Shown one piece after another: positions 51,932 through 59,559 of a stretch of 64,000 nt of DNA. The stretch's first letter is position 1. Each line of letters starts with the position of its first letter. The notes under the pieces were generated by a model that was not told where the DNA came from, did no database searches, and saw nothing but the letters and a program-made list of their open reading frames with translations. The stretch is from Actinocatenispora comari (GTDB taxonomy: Bacteria; Actinomycetota; Actinomycetes; Mycobacteriales; Micromonosporaceae): contig NZ_BOPO01000130.1 of NCBI RefSeq assembly GCF_017312725.1, forward strand, positions 1-64,000, written 5' to 3'. Both the position numbers and the translations under genes were made by a program.

Positions 51932-53674
51932 TCACGATTTGACGTAGGCGTCGTAGTAGACGGGGGCGCCGACGAAGCCGCTCAGGAACACGCCGCCGAC
52001 CTTGTCGCCGACCAGGGTCAGGCTCTTCTTGTAGTCGATCGGTACGACCGGCGCGTACGCCTTCATGATGTGCTCGTCCAGCTTGGCCCAGCCGGCCGCC
52101 GCGACGTTGGCGTCCTGGTTGGACAGCGTCGCGATCCGGTCGTTGACGTCCTTCTCGTTGAGCCAGGTCCAGCTGCCGTTGACGTCCATCGCGCGGCCGT
52201 CGAACAGCTGCGGGATGATCGTGTACCCGCTGGGCCAGTCCGAGCCCCAGGCGGTGACGAAGATGTCGAAGCCGGCGTCGCGCTTGCCGACCGTCGCGTA
52301 GTACGACGACTTGTCGACCGGCCGCAGCACCACCGTGAAGCCGGCCTTCTGCAGCGCGTCCTGCACCACGGTGGCCTGCTTCTGGCCCTCCTCGGTGTTG
52401 GTGAACGCGTACACCAGCTTGGGGTGCTTGCCGCCGAGCAGCTTCTTCGCCTTCTCCGCATTGCCGGACGGGCCGGCCGGGTACGCGTCGTACCGGTGGT
52501 ACCCGGCGGTCAGCGGCGACTCGATCGTGGTCGCCGGCTCCCCCGCCGCGGACCCGCCGGCGACCTGCAGGAACCCGCGCCGGTTGAACGCGTACTCGAT
52601 GGCCTGCCGCTCGGCCAGGCTGGTGACCCGCTCGGTGTTGATGTTCAGGTACTCCACGTACGGCGTGAAGCCGGCCAGCGTGCGGCTGCGCGCCGTGCTG
52701 TCCCGCTGCACCACCGGGACCAGCTCGGCCGGCACCGCGGACCGGCTGACGGTCGCGGCGTCGTCCCCGTGCGAGGTGAGCACCCGGTGCGTCTGCTGGT
52801 CGGCGGTGGCGCCGATGCGGGTGACGATCCGGTCCGGGTAGTCGTGCCGGAGCGGATCGGTACGCGGATCCCAGTACTTGTTGCGCACCAGGTCGAGCTC
52901 GGTGCCCCGGGTGTACTTGCCGATCTTGTACGGCCCGGACGAGAACGGGTGGGTGTCCAGCGCGAGCGGCTTGCGGTCCTGCGCCGCCGGCACCGGTGCG
53001 GTGGTGCCCCACGCGGCGGCGAACGGCAGGTCGCAGGCCGGCTTCGGGAACTGGAAGGTCAGCTGCCGGTCGCCCTGCACTGTCACGCCCGGCGGCAGCT
53101 TCGCACCCCCGTCGTACGGCCCCTTGTACTTGGCGTTGTAGTCGACCGAGCCCGCCAGCCACTGCTGGATGTAGTGCGGGCCGTGGTTGATGTCCGGGGA
53201 GAACGACCGGGCCACCCCGTACGCCACGTCGGCGGCGGTGATGGTCGACCCGTCCTCGTACTTCAGGCCGGACTTGAGGGTGAACCGCCAGGTGCGGCAG
53301 TCGTGGTGCACGTCGACGCCGGGGCTGGTGGCGAGGTCGCCGATCAGCGTCAGCTTGCCGGACGAGTCCTCCCGGAACGTGGTCAGCGACCGGGACAGCA
53401 GCTGCGACACCGACTCCGCGTCGGAGATGTAGACGTTCTGCGGGTCGAGGTGCTCGAAGTCCTGCTCCTGCAGCGCGTAGAGGGTGCCGCCGCGCACCGC
53501 GCCGGGCACCGGCTCGGCCGGGCCGGCGGAGTGTGCCGGGTTCGTGTCGACGGCGCTGGTCTGCACGGCGTGCCTGGTCTTGTCGGCCGGCTTGTCGCCG
53601 GTGTTCTTGCTGCAACCCGCGGCCGCGCCGACGCACAGCACCGCGGCTGCCGACGCAATGACGACCCGACGCAC
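51932..53674 (-). CDS. SBP_bac_5 lipoprotein, array copy 1
   Basis: A 580-residue solute-binding lipoprotein. Signal peptide to lipid C21 (AAAGCSKNTG), then an Asp/Pro-rich linker and GGTLYALQEQDFEHLDPQ. Core blocks: ADVAYGVARSFSPDINHGP, SSGPYKIGKYTRGTELDLVRN, YWDPRTDPLRHDYPDRIV and SDWPSGYTIIPQLFDGR. Compared with copies 4-6 it is Arg-rich and Lys-poor. GTG 53674 follows GAGGGGG. Uniquely in the array, a 12-bp palindrome of LacI-operator type lies 15 bases upstream of its start. It is the last gene of the leftward series. Confidence 0.9.
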   Translation of the reverse strand: MRRVVIASAAAVLCVGAAAGCSKNTGDKPADKTRHAVQTSAVDTNPAHSAGPAEPVPGAVRGGTLYALQEQDFEHLDPQNVYISDAESVSQLLSRSLTTFREDSSGKLTLIGDLATSPGVDVHHDCRTWRFTLKSGLKYEDGSTITAADVAYGVARSFSPDINHGPHYIQQWLAGSVDYNAKYKGPYDGGAKLPPGVTVQGDRQLTFQFPKPACDLPFAAAWGTTAPVPAAQDRKPLALDTHPFSSGPYKIGKYTRGTELDLVRNKYWDPRTDPLRHDYPDRIVTRIGATADQQTHRVLTSHGDDAATVSRSAVPAELVPVVQRDSTARSRTLAGFTPYVEYLNINTERVTSLAERQAIEYAFNRRGFLQVAGGSAAGEPATTIESPLTAGYHRYDAYPAGPSGNAEKAKKLLGGKHPKLVYAFTNTEEGQKQATVVQDALQKAGFTVVLRPVDKSSYYATVGKRDAGFDIFVTAWGSDWPSGYTIIPQLFDGRAMDVNGSWTWLNEKDVNDRIATLSNQDANVAAAGWAKLDEHIMKAYAPVVPIDYKKSLTLVGDKVGGVFLSGFVGAPVYYDAYVKS

Positions 53675-53689
53675 CTGGTCAACCCCCTC

Positions 53690-53701
53690 GAAAGCGCTTT
53701 C
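53690..53701. promoter_or_regulatory. GAAAGCGCTTTC palindrome upstream of array copy 1
   Basis: A perfect 12-bp palindrome with central CG, the form recognised by LacI-family regulators, placed between the coding start and any promoter further upstream. A repressor here would block transcription or initiation of copy 1. No LacI-family gene is in the window. Confidence 0.5.
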
Positions 53702-53793
53702 CTGGGGAAACGTATCGAGACATGGTCACAAATCGGCATCAACGAGTTGTGATGTCAGCTGGTGGGAACCGCGGCCGTCAGCCGGGCCAGAAA

Positions 53794-55524
53794 TCAGCCC
53801 TCGACGTCAGCCGAGCCAGGAGTCGTAGAACAGCGGGCTGCCGGCGGTACCGCTCTGGAACACGCCGTGCACCCGGCTGGGGCGAGCGACAGGTTCTTCA
53901 TGTACACCAGCGGCACGCACGGCGCGTACCGGCGCATGATGTCGCGGTCCAGCGCGGCCCAGTCGCCGGCCGCCTGCGCGGTGGGCTCGGCGCTCACCGC
54001 GCGCAGCCGGTCGGTCAGCGCCGGCACCGACAGCAGCGACCAGTCGTTGCCGTTCGACCGGATCCCGGTGCCGTCGAACAGCGGCGGCAGGACGGTCGTA
54101 CCGGTCGGCCAGTCCGCACCCCAGGACACCGGGTACAGGTCGTAGCGGTTGTCCGGCTGGGCGATCGCGCTGTAGAAGGTCGCCGCGTCCAGGGCGGTCG
54201 CCGCGACCCGGAAGCCGGCCCGGCGCAGCGACGCCACCAGCGGTTTCGCCGCCGCCCGGTCCTTCGAGGTGTCCGGATAGGCGTACCGCAGGGTCGGGTG
54301 CCGGCCGCCGAGCAACTGGCGCGCCCGGGCCGGTGCGCCACCGTGGCCGGGCGTCGGGTAGGCGTCGTAGCGGTCGAAGCCGAGCACCGTCGGGGACAGC
54401 AGCGTCGACGCCACCTCGCCGTGCGACGGGCCGCCGATCGCGTCGAGGTACCCGGCCTTGTCGATCGCGTAGTTGATCGCGCGCCGCTCGGCGACGCCGG
54501 TGACCCGCCGCGTGTTGATCATCAGGTACGTCACGAACGGCCAGAAGCCGACCACCTCGCGGGACCGCAGCGACCGCTCGGCGAGCACCGCGTCGACGCG
54601 TTCCGGTGGTACGCCGTCGATCGACACCGCGTACCGGTCGGCGCCGTGGTCGGCGATCAGCCGGTCGGTCTGCTGCCGCGGGTCGGCGCCGATGCGCACC
54701 ACGATCCGGTCCGGGTAGTCGTGCCGGACCGGGTCGGTGCGCGGATCCCAGTACCGGTTGCGCACCAGCGTGAGCTGCACCCCCCGCTGGTACCTCGACA
54801 CCCGGTACGGGCCCGTCGCCGGCGGCGCGGTGTCGTACCGGTCGGCGTGCGCGAGCCCCGGGTCGGTACGGGCCGGGATCGGTGCGGTGGTGCCGAGCGA
54901 CGCCGCGTACCCGAAGTCCGGATGCGGCGCGGCGAGGTGGAAGGTGATGGTCCGGCCGGACACGGTGACGCCGGGCGGCGTCTTCGCACCCCCGCCGTAC
55001 GGCCCCCGGTAGGCCTCGTTGTAGTCGGCGGTGCCGGTCAGCCACTGCTGGAGGTAGTTCGGGCCGTCGGCGAGGTTCGGCGAGAACGACCGAGCCACCC
55101 CGTACGCCACGTCGGCGGCGGTCACCGCGGAGCCGTCCGCGTACCGCAGTCCGTCGCGCAGCGTGTAGCGCCAGGTCCGGCCGTCGTGGTGCACGTCGGT
55201 ACCGGCGTCGGTGGCGAGGTCACCGACCAGTACCTGCCGGCCGGTGCGCGGGTCGTTCTTGAGCATCGTCAGGGTGCGCACCATCAGCTGGTCGACCGCG
55301 TTCGCGTGCGTCACGTACTGGCGCTGCGGGTCCAGGTGGACGAAGTCGGCCTCCTGCAGGATCGTCAGGGTGCCGCCGCGCTTCGCACCCGGTACCGGCT
55401 CGGCCGGGCCGGACAGGGTGGGGCGCACCCGGTCGGGCCGGTGGCCGGTACCGGTGCAGCCGGTGGCGGCGACGAGCACTGCCATGCCCGCCGCCGCCCA
55501 CCGCGGCACCTGATGCGCGGCCAT
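53794..55524 (-). CDS. SBP_bac_5 lipoprotein, array copy 2, with an apparent C-terminal frameshift
   Basis: As read, 576 residues. Lipid C23 lies in VAATGCTGTG, so the SKNTG that follows the cysteine in the other copies is missing. Core blocks: GGTLTILQEADFVHLDPQ, ADVAYGVARSFSPNLADGP, YWDPRTDPVRHDYPDRIV and ADWPTGTTVLPPLFDGTG. After MKNLSLAP (near base 53880) the frame turns into Cys/Ala/Pro-rich text and stops at 53794. In the next frame the sequence SRVHGVFQ then LFYDSWLG, stopping at 53807, matches the conserved C-terminus of copy 3. One C appears to be missing from a CCCC run. It starts three bases after copy 3. Confidence 0.8.
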   Translation of the reverse strand: MAAHQVPRWAAAGMAVLVAATGCTGTGHRPDRVRPTLSGPAEPVPGAKRGGTLTILQEADFVHLDPQRQYVTHANAVDQLMVRTLTMLKNDPRTGRQVLVGDLATDAGTDVHHDGRTWRYTLRDGLRYADGSAVTAADVAYGVARSFSPNLADGPNYLQQWLTGTADYNEAYRGPYGGGAKTPPGVTVSGRTITFHLAAPHPDFGYAASLGTTAPIPARTDPGLAHADRYDTAPPATGPYRVSRYQRGVQLTLVRNRYWDPRTDPVRHDYPDRIVVRIGADPRQQTDRLIADHGADRYAVSIDGVPPERVDAVLAERSLRSREVVGFWPFVTYLMINTRRVTGVAERRAINYAIDKAGYLDAIGGPSHGEVASTLLSPTVLGFDRYDAYPTPGHGGAPARARQLLGGRHPTLRYAYPDTSKDRAAAKPLVASLRRAGFRVAATALDAATFYSAIAQPDNRYDLYPVSWGADWPTGTTVLPPLFDGTGIRSNGNDWSLLSVPALTDRLRAVSAEPTAQAAGDWAALDRDIMRRYAPCVPLVYMKNLSLAPAGCTACSRAVPPAARCSTTPGSADVEG

Positions 55525-55527
55525 GCC

Positions 55528-57273
55528 CTACTGCGTCACCCAGGCGTCGTAGTACCGGGGTGCGCCGCCCTGCAGGATGCCGTGCACCCGACTGCCGTAC
55601 AGCGAGAGGTTCTTCTCGTAGTACAGCGGCACCAGCGGCGCGTAGTCGGTCATGATCTGCCGGTCCAGCTTCATCCAGTCGGCGGCACCCTGCGCCGCCG
55701 GCTCCTTCGAGATCGCCGCGATCCGGTCGTTGATCGGCTTCGCGTCCAGGTAGGTACGGGAGTTGTTGCCGGAGGCGGCGATCGCGGTGCCGTCGAACAG
55801 CGGCGGGATGATCGTCGAGCCGCTCGGCCAGTCGGACGCCCACGCCGACACGTAGATGTCGTACGGGTTGTCGCGCCGGCCCAGGATCGTCAGGTAGTTG
55901 TCCTGGTCGGCCGGCTTGAGCACGATCCGGAAGCCGGCCCGGGTCAGGCTCTGCTGCACCTTGGTCGCCTCCTTCTGGCCGATGGCGGTGTTCGGGAACG
56001 CCAGTACCAGCTTCGGTTTCGCGCCCTTGAGCAGCTTCTTGGCCTTCGCCACGTCGCCGTGGTTGCCCGGCGTCGGGTACGCGTCGTACTTCCGGTAGCC
56101 GATCGTGGTCGGCGACTGGATCGTCGAGGCCACGTCACCGACCGGGCTGCCGCCCTCGGCCTGCAGGAACCCCGCCTTGTCCATCGCGTAGTTGATGGCG
56201 CGGCGCTCGTCGACGTCGGTGATCCGGCGGGTGTTGATGTCCAGGTACCGGACGTAGTCGAGGTAGCCGGCGAGCTCCCGCTTGGCGAGGCTCTTGTCCC
56301 CCAGCACCTTGCTGATCAGCTCCGGCGCGACGGCGCCGACCTGCACCGCGTACCGGTCGTTGCCGTTGTCGGCGAGCAACCGGTTGGTGATCTCGACCGG
56401 CGACGGGCCCATCTCGACGACGAACCGGTCGACGTAGTCGTGCCGCACCGGATCGGTCCGCGGATCCCAGTACTTGTTGCGCACCAGCACCAGCTGGTGC
56501 TCCCGCTGGTACGACTCGATCTTGTACGGGCCGGACGAGAACGGGTGGTCGGCCAGCGCGTGCGGCCCCTTGTCCCGCGCGGGCGGCAGCGGCGTGGTGG
56601 TCCCCATCGAGGCGGCGAACGGGAAGTCCGGCTCGGCCTGCCGCAGGTGGAACGTGATCGTGCGGCCGGACACCGTCACCCCGGGCGGCATCTTCGCGCC
56701 CCCGTCGTACGGGCCCTGGTAGGTCTTGTTGTAGTCGGTGCGGCCGGTCAGCCACTGCTGGATGTAGTGCGGACCCTCGGCGACCTGCGGCGAGAAGGAC
56801 CGGGCCACCCCGTACGCGACATCGGACGCGGTGATGGCCGTCCCGTCCTCGTACTTGAGGCCCTTCTTCAGGGTGTACCGCCAGGTCTTGCCGTCGTGGT
56901 CGACGTCGGTACCGGTGTCGGTGGCGAGGTCGCCGACCAGCAGGTCCTTGCCGGTCTCCGGGTCCTTGCGGAACATCGTCAGCGTCCGGGTGAACAGCTG
57001 CCCCACCGCGATCGACGCGTTGACGTAGATCTGCTGCGGGTCGAGCGTCTCGTAGTCGGTCTGCTGGATGGAGTAGAGCGTGCCGCCGCGCACCGCGCCC
57101 GGCATCGGCTTCGCCGGCCCCTGCGAGTCGGCCGGATCGGTGGAGATCGAACCGGCGTCCTGCCGGATCGCCGGCCCCTTCGTGTGTTCGCCGGTGTTCT
57201 TGCTGCACGCGCCGGCGAACCCGGCGACGAGCAGCGCCGCACACGCGACTGCGACGATGCGACGTTGGCGCAT
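55528..57273 (-). CDS. SBP_bac_5 lipoprotein, array copy 3
   Basis: A 581-residue lipoprotein with lipid C23 in FAGACSKNTGEH. ATG 57273 is chosen for its GGAGG; the frame runs on upstream into a Ser/Arg-rich stretch that is really a DNA repeat. Core blocks: GGTLYSIQQTDYETLDPQQ, SDVAYGVARSFSPQVAEGP, SSGPYKIESYQREHQLVLVRN and DWPSGSTIIPPLFDGTA. The C-terminus SRVHGILQGGAPRYYDAWVTQ shows what copy 2 has lost in frame. Only three bases separate it from copy 2, so those two are certainly co-transcribed. Confidence 0.9.
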   Translation of the reverse strand: MRQRRIVAVACAALLVAGFAGACSKNTGEHTKGPAIRQDAGSISTDPADSQGPAKPMPGAVRGGTLYSIQQTDYETLDPQQIYVNASIAVGQLFTRTLTMFRKDPETGKDLLVGDLATDTGTDVDHDGKTWRYTLKKGLKYEDGTAITASDVAYGVARSFSPQVAEGPHYIQQWLTGRTDYNKTYQGPYDGGAKMPPGVTVSGRTITFHLRQAEPDFPFAASMGTTTPLPPARDKGPHALADHPFSSGPYKIESYQREHQLVLVRNKYWDPRTDPVRHDYVDRFVVEMGPSPVEITNRLLADNGNDRYAVQVGAVAPELISKVLGDKSLAKRELAGYLDYVRYLDINTRRITDVDERRAINYAMDKAGFLQAEGGSPVGDVASTIQSPTTIGYRKYDAYPTPGNHGDVAKAKKLLKGAKPKLVLAFPNTAIGQKEATKVQQSLTRAGFRIVLKPADQDNYLTILGRRDNPYDIYVSAWASDWPSGSTIIPPLFDGTAIAASGNNSRTYLDAKPINDRIAAISKEPAAQGAADWMKLDRQIMTDYAPLVPLYYEKNLSLYGSRVHGILQGGAPRYYDAWVTQ

Positions 57274-57283
57274 GGTGCCTCCT

Positions 57284-57343
57284 GACAACCGACCTGCTGA
57301 CGTTCGACCTGCTGACGTTCGACTCGCGGACAACCGACCTGCT
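57284..57343. repeat. Short direct repeats upstream of copy 3
   Basis: GACCTGCTGACGTTC occurs twice head to tail (57291-57305 and 57306-57320), framed by two copies of GACAACCGACCTGCT (57284-57298 and 57329-57343). They lie in the leader just upstream of the copy 3 ribosome site and could bind a regulator or be slippage products. Confidence 0.7.
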
Positions 57344-57437
57344 CAGAATCGTTCCGCGACGTTAACTGAACAGCGGAACGTGATCGCGAACGGTACGCCG
57401 GTGGTCCAGCCAGCGGTCCGAACCCGTACAGGCCGAT

Positions 57438-57466
57438 GGCCGGGCCCGCGCGAAGCGGACCCGGCC
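57438..57466 (-). terminator. Hairpin between array copies 4 and 3
   Basis: GGCCGGGCCCGC (57438-57449) and GCGGACCCGGCC (57455-57466) pair at 11 of 12 positions around a five-base loop, about 50 bases past the copy 4 stop. It separates copy 4 from the copy 3-2-1 unit. There is no T-run. Confidence 0.55.
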
Positions 57467-57514
57467 ACCGGAGTGATCGCACGTCTCACGACGCGGATCG
57501 GGGTCGGAACGACG

Positions 57515-59248
57515 TCACTTGGCGAACACGCCGGTCAGCTCGGGCCAGCCGCTGGAGTTACCCAGCACGCAGCCGCCCACCTTGCTCCCGACCAGGGTGT
57601 ACTCCTTGTCGTAGTAGAACGGCACGACCGGCGCGTACTTCGTCATGATCTCCTTGTCCAGCTTCGCCCACTCGGCGGCGGCCTTCTCCGGAGGAAGATC
57701 GTTGATCCGGTCGATCTCCTTGTTCACGTCGGCGTTGTTGAAGTACGCCCAGTTGTTGTTGCCCTGCGGCTGGATCGTCCGGCCGTCGAACAGCGGCGGG
57801 ATGATCGTCGAGCCGGACGGCCAGTCCGAGCCCCAGCCCGGCTTGTACAGGTCGTACTTGTTGTGGTCGCGACCGATCTCGGTGTAGAAGCTCGCCTTGT
57901 CGATCGGCTTCAGCACGATCTGGAAGCCGGCCTGCTCGAGGCTGCTCTTGATGTTCGTCGCGTACTTCTGGCCGGTCTCGGTGTTGGCGTAGGCGTACAC
58001 CAGCTTCGGGTGCTTGCCGTTCAGCAGCTTCTTCGCCTTGTCCACGTTGTACGGGTAGGCGTTGTACTTCTGGTAGCCGGTGGTGGTCGGCGACTCCAGG
58101 GTGCCGGCCTCCTCGGCGATGTTCGGGCCACCGATGGCCTGGATGTAGGACTTCTTGTTCAGCGCGTAGTTGAGCGCCTTGCGAACGTTGAGGTCCTTGA
58201 CCCGCTCGGTGTTGATCGCCAGGAACCACACGTACTGCGTGTAGCCCTTGAGCACCCGGCTCTGCAGCGACTGGTCGGTCGACACCTTCTTCACCAGCGT
58301 CGGGTCGACGTTGCCCTGCATGATGCCGTACTTGTCGTCACCGTTGTCGGAGATCATCCGGTTGGTCTGGTCGGTCGAGCCGACGCCCATGGTGACCACG
58401 AACTTGTCCGGGTAGTCGTGCCGGATCGGGTCCGTGTTCGCGTCCCAGTACTTGTTCCGGGTCAGCACGATCTTGCTGTCCCGGTTGTAGGTGTCGAACT
58501 GGTACGGCCCGGACGAGAACGGCCGGCTGTCGAGCTTGGTCTTGGTGTCCTTCGACTTCGGCAGCGGTGCCGTGGTGCCCCACGAGGCCGCGTACGGCAT
58601 GTCGCAGTGCGCCTTGTTGAACTTGAAGGTGATCTTGTTGCCGTCGACGCTCACACCCGGCGGAACGGCCGCGCCACCGTCGTAGGGGCCCTTGTACTTC
58701 TTGTTGTAGTCGATCGAGTCCGCCAGCCACTGCTGGATGTAGTGCGGACCGTCGGCCAGGTTCGGCGAGAACGAACGGGCCACGCCGTACGCCACGTCGG
58801 CGGCGGTGATCGGCGAACCGTCCTGGTACTTCAGCCCGTCCTTGAGGGTGAACTGCCACGAGGTGCACTTGCCACCGGAGGTGTCCTTGCCGGTGTCGGT
58901 GGCGAGGTCACCGACCAGCGTGGACTTGCCGGTCTTCGGGTCGTCGACGTACCCGGTCAGCTGCCGGCTGAACAGCTTCGCGAACACCTGCGCGTTGTTC
59001 ACGTAGATGCGCTGGGGGTCGAGGTGCTCGAAGTCGGCGTCCTGAATCAGGGTGATGGTGCCACCCTTCTTCGCGCCGGCAACCGGCTTCGCCGGCCCCT
59101 TCGAGTCCGCGGCCGTGCCGATGCCGCCCTGCTGCGCCTTGACCTCGTCGTTCGAACCGCCCGTGGAGCCTGTGTTCTTGCTGCAGGCTCCGAGGGCAGC
59201 GACGACGGCGAGAGCGCCGGCGGCGGCGATAGCCACCCGTGGTCGCAT
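57515..59248 (-). CDS. SBP_bac_5 lipoprotein, array copy 4
   Basis: A 577-residue lipoprotein with lipid C22 in ALGACSKNTG and the same MRPR opening as copies 5 and 6. Core blocks: GGTITLIQDADFEHLDPQR, ADVAYGVARSFSPNLADGP, SSGPYQFDTYNRDSKIVLTRN and DWPSGSTIIPPLFDGRT. It is markedly Lys/Asn/Tyr-richer than copies 1-3. The C-terminus, KVGGCVLGNSSGWPELTGVFAK, defines a subgroup with copy 5. The ribosome site AAGGAGGAGG is very strong, which fits high expression. Its promoter region shares a 20-bp element with copy 5. Confidence 0.92.
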   Translation of the reverse strand: MRPRVAIAAAGALAVVAALGACSKNTGSTGGSNDEVKAQQGGIGTAADSKGPAKPVAGAKKGGTITLIQDADFEHLDPQRIYVNNAQVFAKLFSRQLTGYVDDPKTGKSTLVGDLATDTGKDTSGGKCTSWQFTLKDGLKYQDGSPITAADVAYGVARSFSPNLADGPHYIQQWLADSIDYNKKYKGPYDGGAAVPPGVSVDGNKITFKFNKAHCDMPYAASWGTTAPLPKSKDTKTKLDSRPFSSGPYQFDTYNRDSKIVLTRNKYWDANTDPIRHDYPDKFVVTMGVGSTDQTNRMISDNGDDKYGIMQGNVDPTLVKKVSTDQSLQSRVLKGYTQYVWFLAINTERVKDLNVRKALNYALNKKSYIQAIGGPNIAEEAGTLESPTTTGYQKYNAYPYNVDKAKKLLNGKHPKLVYAYANTETGQKYATNIKSSLEQAGFQIVLKPIDKASFYTEIGRDHNKYDLYKPGWGSDWPSGSTIIPPLFDGRTIQPQGNNNWAYFNNADVNKEIDRINDLPPEKAAAEWAKLDKEIMTKYAPVVPFYYDKEYTLVGSKVGGCVLGNSSGWPELTGVFAK

Positions 59249-59354
59249 TCTTCCTCCTCCTTCTACCGCCGCCGGTCGGCGCGCGGGGGGACTGGACGCG
59301 GTGGGGCGCGTGCCAGCAATGAGAGCAAGTTAATGGACTTGACACGGGCAGCCA

Positions 59355-59374
59355 TCACGGCCGGCTAACGATTG
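59355..59374 (-). promoter_or_regulatory. Conserved 20-bp element upstream of array copy 4
   Basis: TCACGGCCGGCTAACGATTG is identical to 61398-61417 upstream of copy 5. On the minus strand it is followed after exactly 21 bases by a -10-like hexamer, as in copy 5. It lies 107 bases before the ATG. A shared activator or repressor site, or part of a sigma-factor promoter, is likely. Confidence 0.6.
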
Positions 59375-59478
59375 CGTTCCCAGTCGAACCCGTCGCCGGG
59401 AGAAGATGACGGAATGCATTCGGACGACTGCACTGCGCCAAAACGCCCGGTGACGGTCGCAGGTTCGTCCAGACACGT

Positions 59479-59513
59479 CCGGGCCGGACCCGCATTGCGC
59501 GAGTCCGGCCCGG
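59479..59513 (-). terminator. Hairpin after array copy 5
   Basis: Perfect 11-bp arms at 59479-59489 and 59503-59513 with a 13-base loop, 47 bases past the copy 5 stop. There is no strong T-run. Confidence 0.6.
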
Positions 59514-59559
59514 TTCGTCGTGCTCGGGAGTGGCTCCCGATGCCGTGTGACCCCGTCGC

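Larger units (their letters stand above)
59249..59559. other. 311-base gap between copies 5 and 4: promoter element and terminator
   Basis: Nearest copy 4 is its leader and a -10-like TTAACT (minus strand, about 59328-59333). Then comes the 20-bp element TCACGGCCGGCTAACGATTG (59355-59374), identical to one above copy 5. Nearest copy 5's end is a perfect 11-bp hairpin, CCGGGCCGGAC (59479-59489) with GTCCGGCCCGG (59503-59513), a probable terminator. Between these I see nothing coding. Confidence 0.6.
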
